DNA of 64,000 nucleotides. It comes from Meconema thalassinum (taxonomy: Eukaryota > Arthropoda > Insecta > Orthoptera > Tettigoniidae). The stretch spans positions 1,216,478,609-1,216,542,608 of the forward strand of contig OX336388.2 in NCBI GenBank assembly GCA_946902985.2, read 5' to 3'. A program made the translations under genes and the position numbers. Positions 41,977 through 53,004 of the stretch are shown here, in pieces; within the stretch, counting starts at the first letter, position 1, and every line of letters begins with the position of its first letter. Under the pieces are notes generated by a model, which saw only the letters and a program-made list of their open reading frames with translations, had not been told where the DNA came from and made no database searches.

Positions 41977-44284
41977 TATATTTATAAACAATACTAAATT
42001 TAAAATATTTCGTCGCCAAAGTTGCTATATCTACCGACAAAATCGCTAAATTGGCGATACTGATCGCAACAAACAAAATGCTCAAGGCCCAATAAAATGG
42101 CGTAGTTGGCTCCTGCGCAGAAAGCGAACGGAAAAGTTGCCACAACATACGTTCAGTTGACCTTGAGAAGGCACTGCTCATTGGCTGAGCACTGTCATCC
42201 GGGTGTCTACTGTGAGTGTGTTTCTATCTCCCAAAATTTTAATAATGGCACCCCGTGGCGTTAACGAACAGCTGATTCCTCACCTCAAGTTAAAACGCAA
42301 TGAGAGTGAAACGCGAATTATGATCCGCATCATCCTGGCTTGTTATTGGCTGGCAATTATTACCAGCCATTGGCTGCCCGCGGGTTTGTTTACAATTATC
42401 ACCAACATGGCGGCGAGAGGAATAGATTTCTACATCAATTAAATTGCTAGAAATCTATTCCAGTTCATGACAGTATGAAGTGCAAATCACTTATTGATGA
42501 GGAATTGTATGTGCGTATATATTTAAATTGAAGCGTGACACTGTTCATCAAAATTTGTGAGAATAAAAGTATAAATCAACACTCTTGCCAATCAACTGAA
42601 AGTTTCTACTACTTTGGATGTAATGGATGTATATCAATTGGCTGTCGTTTCCACCAGTTTTATTCATCAGTTCGAAATACATTCAGTACAATAACCTTTT
42701 GTGCACTATAAAACTACATTATAGACCATTGCATATTGATGTTGCTGTCTGCTTATATTTACCAATTTCATGACATGTAATTTGTAGGTTATGCCTAATA
42801 AGGCATATAATTTAAGTGGCCGTTTGTAATGTGAATTCCTTACTGTATTTATGTACAAATATTATGGTTTAACTAATGAAGCAAGGATTAAAAGTGCAGT
42901 TTGCACTGCCACCCTTTTTTTTTTTAATATTGATATGTAGTTTCTCAGTCTGGTAACTTCTTGGATTTGCTTGAGATAGATTTATAGTAATATACTACCT
43001 TATTAACCTGCAGGCTGAGTTTTTTTAAAACATGCCCAGGTGCATACAGTAGCACAAGACCTACTGCAGGCTATGTCGATCCTAAATGTAGGCCTATTAT
43101 AGTGCTCATGTCAAAGGTCCTAAAGTTTTAACTATTGAGACTTGATTTGCATCGAAGATAATTTCAGCCGAGTCTGGCAAGGCTTCATAAACTTGGGCGT
43201 GACTTCACATTTTCATTTTTCCTATACAGCTTTTGATACCAACCACTTAAATCACAGTATTTCAAGATTTGCTCTCATTAAACATCGCCAACACTTTTTT
43301 TTGCCCTGGTGGTGGGCTGTGTTGGAGTCTACAGAAAATAAAGTTGAGAAATAAAAATACATCTTAGGTTTCTATGACACAGTTGCATTTTATCCTACTA
43401 TATCTCCACTCAATATACCAATCCTACCAATGTTTCCTAATTCCTCATGCTGCATAAATAAACATGACAGATTACAGCATTAGCAATGATGACAGTAATT
43501 TATGAATTGTTAAAATGTTTTTAAAAGATGCATAGAAAAAGGCTTGATAAACCCTGTATCATCAATCCATTTAAACATTCCCACAGAGCTCTAATCAGAA
43601 GCTCATTTTATGTGCAACAGGTATGTAAAATAAACCTCCCTCCCAATAACTTGTAGGCCTAACCTGAACATAATCCATGTTAAGAGCTGGTTTTTGGTTC
43701 ACAGGAAAACCTACCATTTAAAATCTTGCACATACCGGTAGGCTACTAATCATATTAAGGTGCAATTAACTAGGGTAATTTTAAAAATCATGGCTATCAA
43801 CTACTGATTTAAATATTCCAGACATCTTTCTTAACTCCACTTTTACTGACAGCATGTAAGTCCTTACTACTGTCTTTCAAGCCATTGACCAGTTGTTTTT
43901 TTCAGGAGGAACCATTTTAGTCATTCTTCTCTATGTGAAATACAGTTGATGACAACTGCCTGGAAGACTCAGGTGTTTTTTCTTGTGTCGCTTCTCTGGT
44001 TGCCTACGACACTTCCTAATTATTAACAGAATGTTTCATTGAATTGTTGTATCCAATTGACCAACTGGTAATATATTATGGTTTGCTTTAATATTCCTAT
44101 GATACACTTTTAGATCTCATATATTAATGAAATATACAACAACATAGGCTGAAATGTTGAACCAATCTCCCATTCCCTAACACTCCCAACTAATGGGACA
44201 TAAGCTACCTGCTGGTTGGTTCCATCTACATGTACCGTACTAGGTCTAGTAGTACCATAGGTATTGTGACTGTTTCTCCAACTC

Positions 44285-44700
44285 CGTCAAGGAAACTAAT
44301 TCTGAACTAAGATCTGGAATGGGGTACACTGTCCCTCGAGGGCAATCAAGGACAACTTGAATCATTCAAGTAATTTTTCTATTTCATTTTACCAACTAAC
44401 CAGGTGCCTGGAAATGCTAGTGAAGTAGGCAGCGAAGTAGGCTAGCCAACTGGTATTCACCATTCAGAGAACATTCTCAGCGACTTGTCTATGCATAGGC
44501 CTATGACACAATTTTCAGAAATTGATACAGTAGTCACAGAACACTAATGGTGCCCAGTACTCGCAGCTTAGCATAGGACGGAGTGGATTCCAGCCACAGA
44601 TTAACTTATGATCTGTCAACGGGTTTTCAAACAAATTGAGCACACACCCAAGTACAGGGGTCTTGACCATGATGTTCCAAGCCTCTAAATGAAACACTCC
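44285..44700 (+). mobile_element. Degenerate SINE of the shared-tail family
   Basis: AACTAATTCTGAACTAAGAT, TGGGGTACACTGTCCCTCGA and the tail CACACCCAAGTACAGGGG with TTGACCATGATGTTCCAAGC identify it. The tRNA head is lost. Confidence 0.65.
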
Positions 44701-45760
44701 TCTTTAAGACTTTCTGGTCTTGCATCCATGGTCGATCAACATTCTCCTGATCTGTGTTCTCAAGTTTCTGATGGTTATGGACATTATTTTTATCCTGATT
44801 ACTTCATATTTTAAGGGGTTGGGGTGCATGCCCTATTCTTAATTATTTCAGCATAAGATCATTGAATCCCCTTAAGAAAAATAGGGAACATCCATGAGTT
44901 ATTTGACCATAGGAAAGGGAGAATTTAAAAAACTGAACCTCTAGGGACATTGATGCATATGACTCCGAGTAAGTAGGCTAGATCAAAATGAACATTTTTC
45001 AGTGTTGCCTTAATAAAGGTTGATAACTTTCTACCGTTCAACATGAATAGGCCTAGGCCTATATTGGATGGGAAATATTTTTATTATTTGCAGAGATTAC
45101 AAGGATGACTTGTTGATGTATCGTTATTTTGTTAAGTGAACATAAGTTCCAAGTCCATATCGTGTTGCAACCCATACTTCAGTGCTGCCTTAGTAAACGA
45201 AATATTCAATGTCTTTCAGTCGGTCAACACGGTTGCACTTAATGGTAATGAGAATGAGCATTATTCCAAAAACCAGAAAAAAACTGTAGGCTACATGCAG
45301 ACCTAACATGTCAAATCAATCATGCCTACAAGACAACAAAAATGCTCTATGAAAAACTATTAAATAATAATAATAATAATCATTTATTGCAGCAAATAGC
45401 CATGCAGAGATACAAAACTAATACTAATAACTTAAATCTTACTCATCAAAGTGTCTATATACAAAGTGTCTGACAGGTTCTTTGCTATATATATAGTTAT
45501 TCGCAGCAGAAGCGTGTTAGCGATACTTTCCTCTGGGCGCAGGAAATGGCGTGATATCTATCACAAGCACTACCACACAGAGAGCAGGTGCATTGGGGGC
45601 CTGGGTCATGATCTGTCAACGGGTTTTCAAACAAATTGAGCACACACCCAAGTACAGGGGTCTTGACCATGATGTTCCAAGCCTCTAAATGAAACACTCC
45701 TCTTTAAGACTTTCTGGTCTTGCATCCATGGTCGATCAACATTCTCCTGATCTGTGTTCT
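44608..45760. repeat. 153-bp direct duplication, copies exactly 1000 bp apart
   Basis: 44608-44760 and 45608-45760 appear identical. The duplicated segment is the SINE tail plus downstream sequence (CATCCATGGTCGATCAACAT). Between the copies are fragments of the GTTGACCGACTG short repeat (44995-45235) and an (AAT)n run at 45366-45381. Confidence 0.85.
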
Positions 45761-46271
45761 AAAACCCCATAATGGTAGTCAAAAATAATCTCAAACCACC
45801 GCCACTATTTCGCGAAGGTGCAGAAAAATCTTACTATAGTACAGCTATTCGTAATAGTTGCTACTGTTGTGATCCGCCCCCGAAATATAACTATTTATCT
45901 TAATGTCTACAAGATAACGAGATTGCCAAAAAACCACAAATCTATAGAAGGCAACACTAAAAATGGCTTATCTAATCCACAAGTCACCCACCCTTCACCA
46001 ACATTATTAATATTTGTAATTTAAGTAACTTAGGTTATGTTAAATTGAGGTTAATGGCGGATTTGATTGCGGCTGTGTGGCGGGAAGGACCCAATAAGTG
46101 CTCAGCCAATCAGGGACGTTTTGATTGGCGACCATGCTCGGAAAAATTTTAGATCGTTTTGATTCTCAGGGCTTCGTTAAGCCCCCACCCTAGGCCGTCA
46201 TCGTGTCCAAAATGGCGGCTTAACGAACACGACGGGGTGCCATTATTAAAATTTTGGGAGATAGAAACACA

Positions 46272-48200
46272 GCCTGTAAGGATGAAGTAAAAATTAGTTA
46301 CTTTTTAGTTACCTTTTAGTCAATTTTAGTTACCTTTTAATTCAACATACGTCTGTGGTCTGCAAGCAAAGGGGCTCATCACGCGGTGAAGATAAACAAA
46401 AATGAACTGTGTTTAAAGCTGTAAATAAAATAAATAATAATAAATACTATATATTAATTATCAAATTAGTTGTTTCAGCTAATATGTTGTCTTGTGCACA
46501 ATACGTTGTTTTAATATCAAGAGGTTGCTCTGCTCTTTACCGTTTGGCGAGATTTCCTTTGTCCCCGCAGTAGATCACGAAGAATTTTATGCGACGTTAC
46601 GTGATCGTCGCCAAATTCTGACTTTGCAGTCAAGTACGGAGAAATATCGAGATGTTACACAATCGGCGCTGGTCTCAGCCGTTTGACGAGATTCCCGCAG
46701 TTTTCACGATAGAACACGAAGAAAAATCGCGATTTAGATAAACGGTGTCACTTTTGGTCATTCGACGAGATTTCCATTGTCCTTGAGGTCGGCCACGAGA
46801 GAATATAGCATTATTACGCAATCGGCGCCACTTGCTGTCCGTTTGACAAGAATCCAGTTGTCCTAGTCATTGAAGGCGGAGAAATATCGCGATGTAACGC
46901 ATCGCTGCCGCTGTCGGCCGTTTTACGAGATTCACGTTGTCCTCGCGATATTATGCAATCGGCGCTGCATCCAGCCGTTCAACGATTGCCTGCCTATCTG
47001 CCCTGACAGAATGGTGGAGGCAGGCTCAAGGTTAAAATTCACGAAAAGTAATGGACATGTTGTATGGTCGGCGCCGTGATTCCCGCAGTCCCTATGCTGT
47101 GGTTGGGAGTTCATAAGTTCAGGGTGGATCACGAGGGAAAATTAATATCGCGATGCAGCGTAGGCAGTCATTTCTAAGTGGGTTGATGCACTTCTCGCTC
47201 CCCGTACGCTTTTAAGTATACGGTCATGGTAAAAGTGGCGAGTAGGTTTCGGAATGTTTCGTGATGAATGCCCAATCACCTTTGACAGGATTCCCGCAGC
47301 CCTCGTGGTCACAAGTTCACGATAGGGGACGGGATTTATCATTTTACGCAACTGACGTCGATCTCGGTCCGTTTGACGAGATTCGCGCAGGCAAGTCATG
47401 AGGTCAGCCAGTCTTCTTGAGGATGTGATTTTGGAGGATGAACGTTCGAAGTAGGTACCGTTTCGAATATTACGAATTATTCTGAGAGGATTGCACGAAT
47501 AATACGACAAGAGGGCACATTCTCTTTCGAATGCGAATCACGAATTATACAAGTTATCGAAATAACCAGTTAGATTATATATCCGATGGAACCAAAGTTC
47601 GAAGGAAAAATCGACATATAACTGAATTTCGAATTAACCATACCGGATGTCGCAAATTTACGAGACAGATTTTTAAAATACCGGTAGGTTATTATGTATT
47701 TCGAGGCTATTTCGTATTTTTGTTTCGAAACGGTAACATTTCGCAAGATAGCAACATTAAATTATTTCACGTTATTTTTGGACTTCAATTTGACTCAAAA
47801 TTTAGAGTCAATAACTGAAATGAGAGGTTTCTGTTTAGTTTCGGAAGTTTTCGCGAACAAACGTCTCGAGAAAAGTCAGGTTTCCTAATAAAACAGAAAA
47901 ATATTTCACACAAAACTAGAAAGTATTCTTGATGCAAAAATGTACGTTGAATTGATGTAGCCTATACCACACAAGGTGTCCACAGTATGCATTTCCTCTA
48001 GCTCAGGCACGGCGAAGTATAGCTTATGCAATCGGCGCCGCTTGCGTGAAACTCGCTCCATCGCAATCTCTGAGCCTAGCGGCGCGAGTTTAAATGATTC
48101 AAGCCGCCTACAGAAAATTTTCGTTACCGTTTGTAAAATTCGTTGCTTTTTCGTCACTTTCGTCACCCGTTTGTACTTCCCGCGAAATTCGAAAGTATTG
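46272..48200. repeat. CpG-rich degenerate sub-repeat block (CAGGGTGTCTAC family, copy B)
   Basis: Co-linear with the element at 53520-55477: it begins AGGATGAAGTAAAAATTAGT, and runs through many copies of CGTTTGACGAGATTCCCGCA, GAAATATCGCGAT and GCAATCGGCGC at roughly 65-95-bp spacing. Its own left end (GGGTGTCTACTGT) lies at 42201, beyond the inserted 4-kb element. A clear right terminus was not identified. Confidence 0.8.
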
Positions 48201-48354
48201 CTTCCACTTTTACGGGATATAGACAAATGGAGAAAAATCCCTGATTAACAAAGAAATTCCCTGATTTTTCCCTGATTATTCCAGAAATTCATAATTCCCT
48301 GAGAATTCCCGGTTTTCCCGGGTCGTAGACACCCTGATCAATTGAAGATCATGT

Positions 48355-48915
48355 CCACAGTTTTTCCTAGAAAGGCAAGATACCAGACCACCTGGCAGTC
48401 ACCAAACACTGCTATGGGATCATTTCAAATCGATCACGTTGCAATCAGTGTAAAGAGTAGGAAAGAGATCATGAATGTCAGAGTTCGAAAAGGTTGGAAT
48501 GTTGACTCTTGACCGTTTCTTCACACAAATTAAGGCCAGATTATTACCTAAACGAAAGATACCTCCTATCATAATTCCACCAAGGATTGATCCTCAATTC
48601 CTTATGGAGAACAAAGAACGCTTTAAATCAAACATCATGCAAAATGAAATGAAAAACTGGAACCACCTGAGGTTCACTATATGCGAAGCAACCAATAATC
48701 TCGGACAACCTCGAAGGAAGCGACGCCATAGATGGTGGAATTCTGAATGTGACCTTGCAGTTGATGAGCGTGCTGCAGCTTGGATGAAGTGGAACTCTAC
48801 AAAACGACAGGAAGATTGGGAGAATTTCAGAGTGGTGCGGAAACTGTCGAGCAAGACTATAAGGTGTGTGAAGAGATCTTACGATAAGTCAAGACTGGAA
48901 AAGTTGGATGAATAA
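48355..48915 (+). pseudogene. LINE endonuclease end and linker
   Basis: Contains FQIDHVAISVKSRKEIMNVR, a frame change near 48510, then the linker with KRRHRWWNSECDLAVDERAA and a basic stretch, ending at TAA 48913. The linker joins endonuclease and RT in the intact protein. Confidence 0.8.
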
Positions 48916-49037
48916 TTTAAAATGTATAACACCAGAAACTTTTATCGGGTCTTCAAAGAGGAACTCTCTGGGTATAACCCACATGCCTTCACTTTAAGGA
49001 TACAGCCGGAGAGCTGGTCACCAGCAACCGCGAGAAC

Positions 49038-50753
49038 GTGGAACTTTTGGCAAACTACTTTGAACAATTGCTTAATTGCAAAGAGCCCACGGACAGATTG
49101 CCTGTTGAAGATCCTCCAGAGATACACCTGCCATCTAACCCACCAACTTTGCAGCAAGTTGCTAATGCCATCAACCATCTTAAGAACTACAAGGCACCCG
49201 GGGAAGATGGCATCATTGCAGAAGCCCTGAAAGCAGGTGGAAATAAGATCGCAGAGGCCGTACACCAGATCTTAATCGAATGTTGGGAGACTGGCAGGAT
49301 CCCTGATGACTGGAAATCAGTTATCATATACCCTTTACATAAGAAAGGCGGTCACAGTTATGTCAACAACTACCGGGGGATATCTCTGCTGTCAATAGCA
49401 AACAAAGTGCTCTCCAGGATTTTACTGGACAATGTAGAAAGTCAATATGATCAAACAATTGGTGAATATCAAGAAGGATTTCGGCATGGAAGGTCCTGTA
49501 CCAAGCAGATCTTCAATCTGAAAACCATTCTCCAACTAAAACAAGTAAGGAGTACAAACATCACTGTGGTTTTCGTAGACTTCGCAAAAGCTTATGATTC
49601 CATCGACCGCCAGACACTCTTCTCAATACTCCAAGAACAAGGTGTGGATTATAACACACGCACCCTCATCAAACAGACTCTCACGGATACAACCTCTAAG
49701 GTGAAGTTCAGAGGAGAACTATCTCGGAGTTTCAAGATCAAAACCGGAGTACGACAGGGTGATGGCCTCTCGCCCATTTTGTTTAATCTGGTGCTTGATA
49801 AAGTCATCAAGACCTGGGAATGCACATTAAGGAATCTAGGAATCAAACCAGTTGCCATTGGAGCTGGAACCCGAAGAATCAAGATCAGGTGCCTTGCCTT
49901 CGCAGATGACATTGTAATCTTAGCCAATAACTCTAAGGATGCTGGCATAGCTGTCCAAGCCCTGCACGAGATAGTGGTGAAGTCTGGATTACAGATATCT
50001 TACAATAAGACCAAGTACTTTGAGAATCGGCACTCCGGAAACACCCCTTTGACGACCATACATGGAACGATTGGAAGAGTCAATCGCTTTCGTCATCTTG
50101 GTGAACGGGTCCACCCCAATGGTAGAGATGGCACCTCCATCTTAGCAAGACGTACCAAACTCAAAGCAGCTTACCAACTATCCCACAATTTGTACAACAA
50201 GAAATGCATTTCGAGGAATGCTAAGATCTGTCACTACAGAACTGCTGTCAGACCACAGTTTCTGTATGCCGCAGAGACCCTCTTGATGAACAGAAAAGGC
50301 ACCATGGATGACCTGGAGAAAGCCGAAAGACATATTCTCAGGAAAATCCATGGCCCGAGATTGCTCTCAGATGGAACCTACCGTTTGAAATCTAATTCTG
50401 ACCTGTATCGACAGTTAGAATCAGCCAATACCAGTATGCGACGTCGGAGGCTAAAGTTCTACGGACACCTACAACAAATGAACAGCAACAGGCTTACCAA
50501 GAAGATCTTCTCCTTGGTTAAAAACTACAAGACTGGAAGCCTGTGGCTTAATGAAGTACTAAAGGACTTGGATTCGGCTGGAATTGCTGACTTTGATGTA
50601 GAAGATCGTTCTAAATTTTGTGCTATGGTAGAATCTTGGACCCCACCACCTAGAGTCCCTAAATGTAGGAAGCCCCTTTCACAGGAGAGAAAGGAGAAAT
50701 TATCAGCAGGGCTCAAGAGATATTGGGAACGGAAAAGAGCATCGAAGAACTAG
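49038..50753 (+). CDS. LINE reverse transcriptase, 571-codon open frame
   Basis: An uninterrupted RT. In order: NHLKNYKAPGEDGIIAEALK, KKGGHSYVNNYRGISLLSIA (block 1), YQEGFRHGRSCTKQIFNLK (block 2), VFVDFAKAYDSIDRQTLFSI (block 3, catalytic D), GVRQGDGLSPILFNLVLDKV (block 4), LAFADDIVILANN (block 5, catalytic FADD), then thumb motifs YRTAVRPQFLYAAETLLMNR and RRRRLKFYGHLQQMNSNRL. It ends with a basic tail, LSQERKEKLSAGLKRYWERK, resembling short basic DNA-binding repeats. The chosen start is the first ATG; the real protein started far upstream in the endonuclease. All three RT aspartates are intact. Confidence 0.9.
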   Translation: MELLANYFEQLLNCKEPTDRLPVEDPPEIHLPSNPPTLQQVANAINHLKNYKAPGEDGIIAEALKAGGNKIAEAVHQILIECWETGRIPDDWKSVIIYPLHKKGGHSYVNNYRGISLLSIANKVLSRILLDNVESQYDQTIGEYQEGFRHGRSCTKQIFNLKTILQLKQVRSTNITVVFVDFAKAYDSIDRQTLFSILQEQGVDYNTRTLIKQTLTDTTSKVKFRGELSRSFKIKTGVRQGDGLSPILFNLVLDKVIKTWECTLRNLGIKPVAIGAGTRRIKIRCLAFADDIVILANNSKDAGIAVQALHEIVVKSGLQISYNKTKYFENRHSGNTPLTTIHGTIGRVNRFRHLGERVHPNGRDGTSILARRTKLKAAYQLSHNLYNKKCISRNAKICHYRTAVRPQFLYAAETLLMNRKGTMDDLEKAERHILRKIHGPRLLSDGTYRLKSNSDLYRQLESANTSMRRRRLKFYGHLQQMNSNRLTKKIFSLVKNYKTGSLWLNEVLKDLDSAGIADFDVEDRSKFCAMVESWTPPPRVPKCRKPLSQERKEKLSAGLKRYWERKRASKN

Positions 50754-50827
50754 TCATAAGCGCTCCTTAGTGGGCTTAAATCAATAATAATAATAACTCG
50801 CTTTTATGTACAAATATCTACTTAATT

Positions 50828-50868
50828 GGATGACATGTTTTGAACGTCACATGTTCATCCTCAGATCC
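50828..50868 (-). ncRNA. Hammerhead-like motif, mutated core
   Basis: Minus strand: stem I GGAT/ATCC, core CTGAGGA, stem II TGAAC/GTTCA, then AAAA in place of GAAA, and a CATG stem III. The G-to-A change at the conserved G12 should abolish cleavage. Confidence 0.4.
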
Positions 50869-51234
50869 TGTCCACTTAGGCTTAATTAGTGTACAATGTT
50901 TATGAATTACACTTTAAACACAAATATATGAAGGGTCCATGGGAAGAAGGGAGAATGTCAAATAATGTAAAATGTTTAGGAAACTAGTTTTAAAGTTTCA
51001 ATACTTATATGAACGCGTCAACTTGAAACGGCGTTTTCTCACGATCCTCATTGTTCTTAGCCAGACACAATTGTGCCTTCAATATGTCGCAAACAGATCT
51101 ACCAGATCGCGCTGATATCTCGATTTTACATTTTGAGTGACATTCCCCCTTCTTCCCGTTGACCCTTCATATATATACAATGTTTATATTACATAAAACT
51201 CATATATTACATAATATAAACATTCTATATACAG

Positions 51235-51520
51235 TATATAGATGAAGTAAAGGAGAAACGGACCTTACTTTGTTCATCAGAGAAGAGAAAAACAAAATTT
51301 CTTGGACACGTCTTACGGCATGACACACTTCTCCAGATTGTCTTCAAAGGCAAGATCCTAGGGAAGAAATCGAGAGGAAGACCGCGTGTCTCATACCTTA
51401 GGAACACAATCACTCAGCGGGGTTTTGCTTCCTACACCATGATGAAGAGAGCTGCTGAAGATCGTGGGCTGTGGCTGCAGCGACAAGGCTTACCATTAGA
51501 TAGTGATGATGAAGTGTAAT
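51235..51520 (+). pseudogene. RT C-terminal fragment
   Basis: The plus strand reads KRKTKFLGHVLRHDTLLQIV, FKGKILGKKSRGRPRVSYLR, and MMKRAAEDRGLWLQRQGLPL to a stop. The K..FLGH.LR.D....I..GK..G...RGRPR pattern is the C terminus of a non-LTR RT and differs from the other LINEs here. No palm domain precedes it. Confidence 0.7.
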
Positions 51521-51558
51521 TCATAAACATCATACGCTGATTAAGCCTAAGAGAACAT

Positions 51559-51597
51559 GATCTGAGGATGAACGCGTGGCGTTTGAAACATGTCATC
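51559..51597 (+). ncRNA. Hammerhead ribozyme-like motif, second arm
   Basis: Core CTGAGGA (51562-51568), stem II between AAC and GTT, GAAA (51585-51588), palindromic CATG stem III, TC before the predicted cleavage, and a 3-bp stem I GAT/ATC. The stems are short, so this may be a relic. Confidence 0.4.
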
Positions 51598-51659
51598 TAA
51601 TTAATTACATATTTGTACATAAAAGAGTGTTAGTTTGTAAGGTATGTAAATACTTGTTT

Positions 51660-51775
51660 CCCACCCAATGTAATTGGGCACAATTTCTGTTGACCGACTG
51701 GAAAACTTTCTTTAATAGAATTAGGCAACATTGGAAAATGGCTTCTATCACTAAAACTCGCATCCATTCATTCTG
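51660..51775 (+). repeat. Short dispersed repeat (GTTGACCGACTG family)
   Basis: Begins GTAATTGGGCACAATTTCTG and ends GGCAACATTGGAAAATGGC, matching 32850-32980 at both ends with a diverged centre. Confidence 0.6.
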
Positions 51776-52683
51776 ATTTCTTTATTTAAATTTAGAGACA
51801 TAACTTGAGGGTCCAATAAAAACACTTGGTCTTCAGCATCCAGAGTTGGGGATGAAATCGCCAGGTCTCCCACGTTGACTGCACAGCTGTCAATAGTTTT
51901 GCTGAAGAGGTCCTTTGGCTACTTCTACAGTGCCAGCTCAGTCATTCCTCCCACATCTGAGCTGTTACTGTTCCTTTCTCTTAAGGGTCTATTTTTCAAT
52001 AACTGGGCAAAATTCTGAGTAGAGTACTCCAAGCATTAAACACCATATTGTTTTTTTCAATTGCTAGGCAGCTCTGCCAAGGGAATAAATGTGGTGGGCA
52101 AGTTGGTCATATTTACTCGGTGCAATTTGTGCTGGATACTTGTTTTTCTCCTGTGAACAATTTATGATTTGCATTCTGATTGTATTGGGTCTTGATTTCA
52201 TGGCTTGTTTTCATTTATCGAAAAGTGCTGTGATGGCTGCGCTATAATTATTAGCTTCAGTACGCACACAGGTGACGATATTTCTATACGTTACACAGCA
52301 ATAGAATACCAAAAATTTCAAAGATCTCGCATACTACACAGCCTGGGTATTCTTAAAATTGTGACGAATGTGAATTTACGATCAGTTTTCATCTTATTAA
52401 ATACCGGTACCATGATGAATGTATACAATTGGAGATATGCTACTGTCACACTTGTTTCAACAAATATCACATATTATTTTATACTGTAATGAGGAGAGAT
52501 GAAACCACAGTCTATAGCCTATCTACAGTATACACTACTAGAAATAATGTCCAATACATAAATTTCTCAAAATCCCGCCTGTTGCAACATATTGTAATAA
52601 AAATTAGATCAACCGTAATCTCATGTAGATTCTGTCAAAATGATTCATTTCGAAAAGATAAATATTGTACAAATCGATAATCT
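51776..52683. other. Unassigned AT-rich region
   Basis: No coding domain, RNA gene or element terminus recognised. Confidence 0.35.
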
Positions 52684-53004
52684 GGCAAAAAAAAAAAAAA
52701 ATTGCCACGACTGAGATTCGAACCAGAGTCATACCTGCCAACCTCTCAAAATGAAAAATCGGGAGATTCGACGCGGCGGCGCCGGGGGGGATGCAACATA
52801 ATACATACACAGGCTAAGACATTGCAGCAAATATATAAGTTTCACTATTTATTAAACTGTACATGACTAACATGATATGACATCCCAGTTTACAAATGTA
52901 CTTAAGACTGAGTAATTTTAAATTCTCACTAGTCTATCAAACAAGCATACCTTTCTTTCGACCACACTCAGGCATACAAAACTAGTGACGTATCGAAGAT
53001 CATA

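Larger units (their letters stand above)
42217..46271. mobile_element. 4-kb TIR element, unclassified
   Basis: About 40 bp of near-perfect inverted termini (TGTGTTTCTATCTCCCAAAA continuing to GGCACCCCG) bound the unit. The flanks CTGTGAG and CTGTAAG look like a 7-8-bp duplication with one change. It splits a CAGGGTGTCTAC-family copy exactly, because the flanks rejoin as in the copy at 53520. No transposase domain is seen inside; it holds a SINE at about 44285-44700 and a 153-bp duplication. Confidence 0.8.
36636..48336. mobile_element. 11.7-kb CAGGGTGTCTAC-ended DNA element with nested insertions
   Basis: ATCAAT at 36630-36635 and 48337-48342 is a 6-bp duplication. Removing the element and one copy restores the LINE frame from CRLYQ to LKIMSTVF. 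The ends CAGGGTGTCTAC and GTAGACACCCTG are perfect inverted repeats followed by multiple CCCTGATT/AATTCCCTGA motifs. No transposase is recognised. Its length is largely due to nested pieces: a LINE 3' end, a tandem array, a small Helitron, a MITE, a 4-kb TIR element and a CpG-rich sub-repeat block. Confidence 0.85.
48337..50796 (+). mobile_element. Non-LTR retrotransposon, 3' part after the 11.7-kb insertion
   Basis: Continues the LINE from 36635: endonuclease end, linker, RT, and a (TAA)n tail at about 50784-50796. The endonuclease end reads NTAMGSFQIDHVAISVKSRK with the catalytic DH motif. Confidence 0.88.
50797..51640. mobile_element. Inverted pair of Penelope-like ends around a LINE fragment
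   Basis: 50797-50890 is the approximate reverse complement of 51535-51640 (TTTTATGTACAAATAT, GATGACATGTTTTGAACG). A second inverted pair, ATATGAAGGGTCCATGGGAA and its complement, lies at 50926-50965 and 51135-51175. CTGAGGATGAAC...AAAACATGTCATC at each arm is the Penelope-like end motif. A plus-strand RT C-terminal piece lies between the arms. Confidence 0.6.

Noticed and set aside
47142..47510. 122-residue minus-strand frame as an element-encoded protein
   Set aside because: Lies in the CpG-rich sub-repeat block, is not conserved as a frame in the homologous copy at 54.4-54.8 kb, and has no domain.
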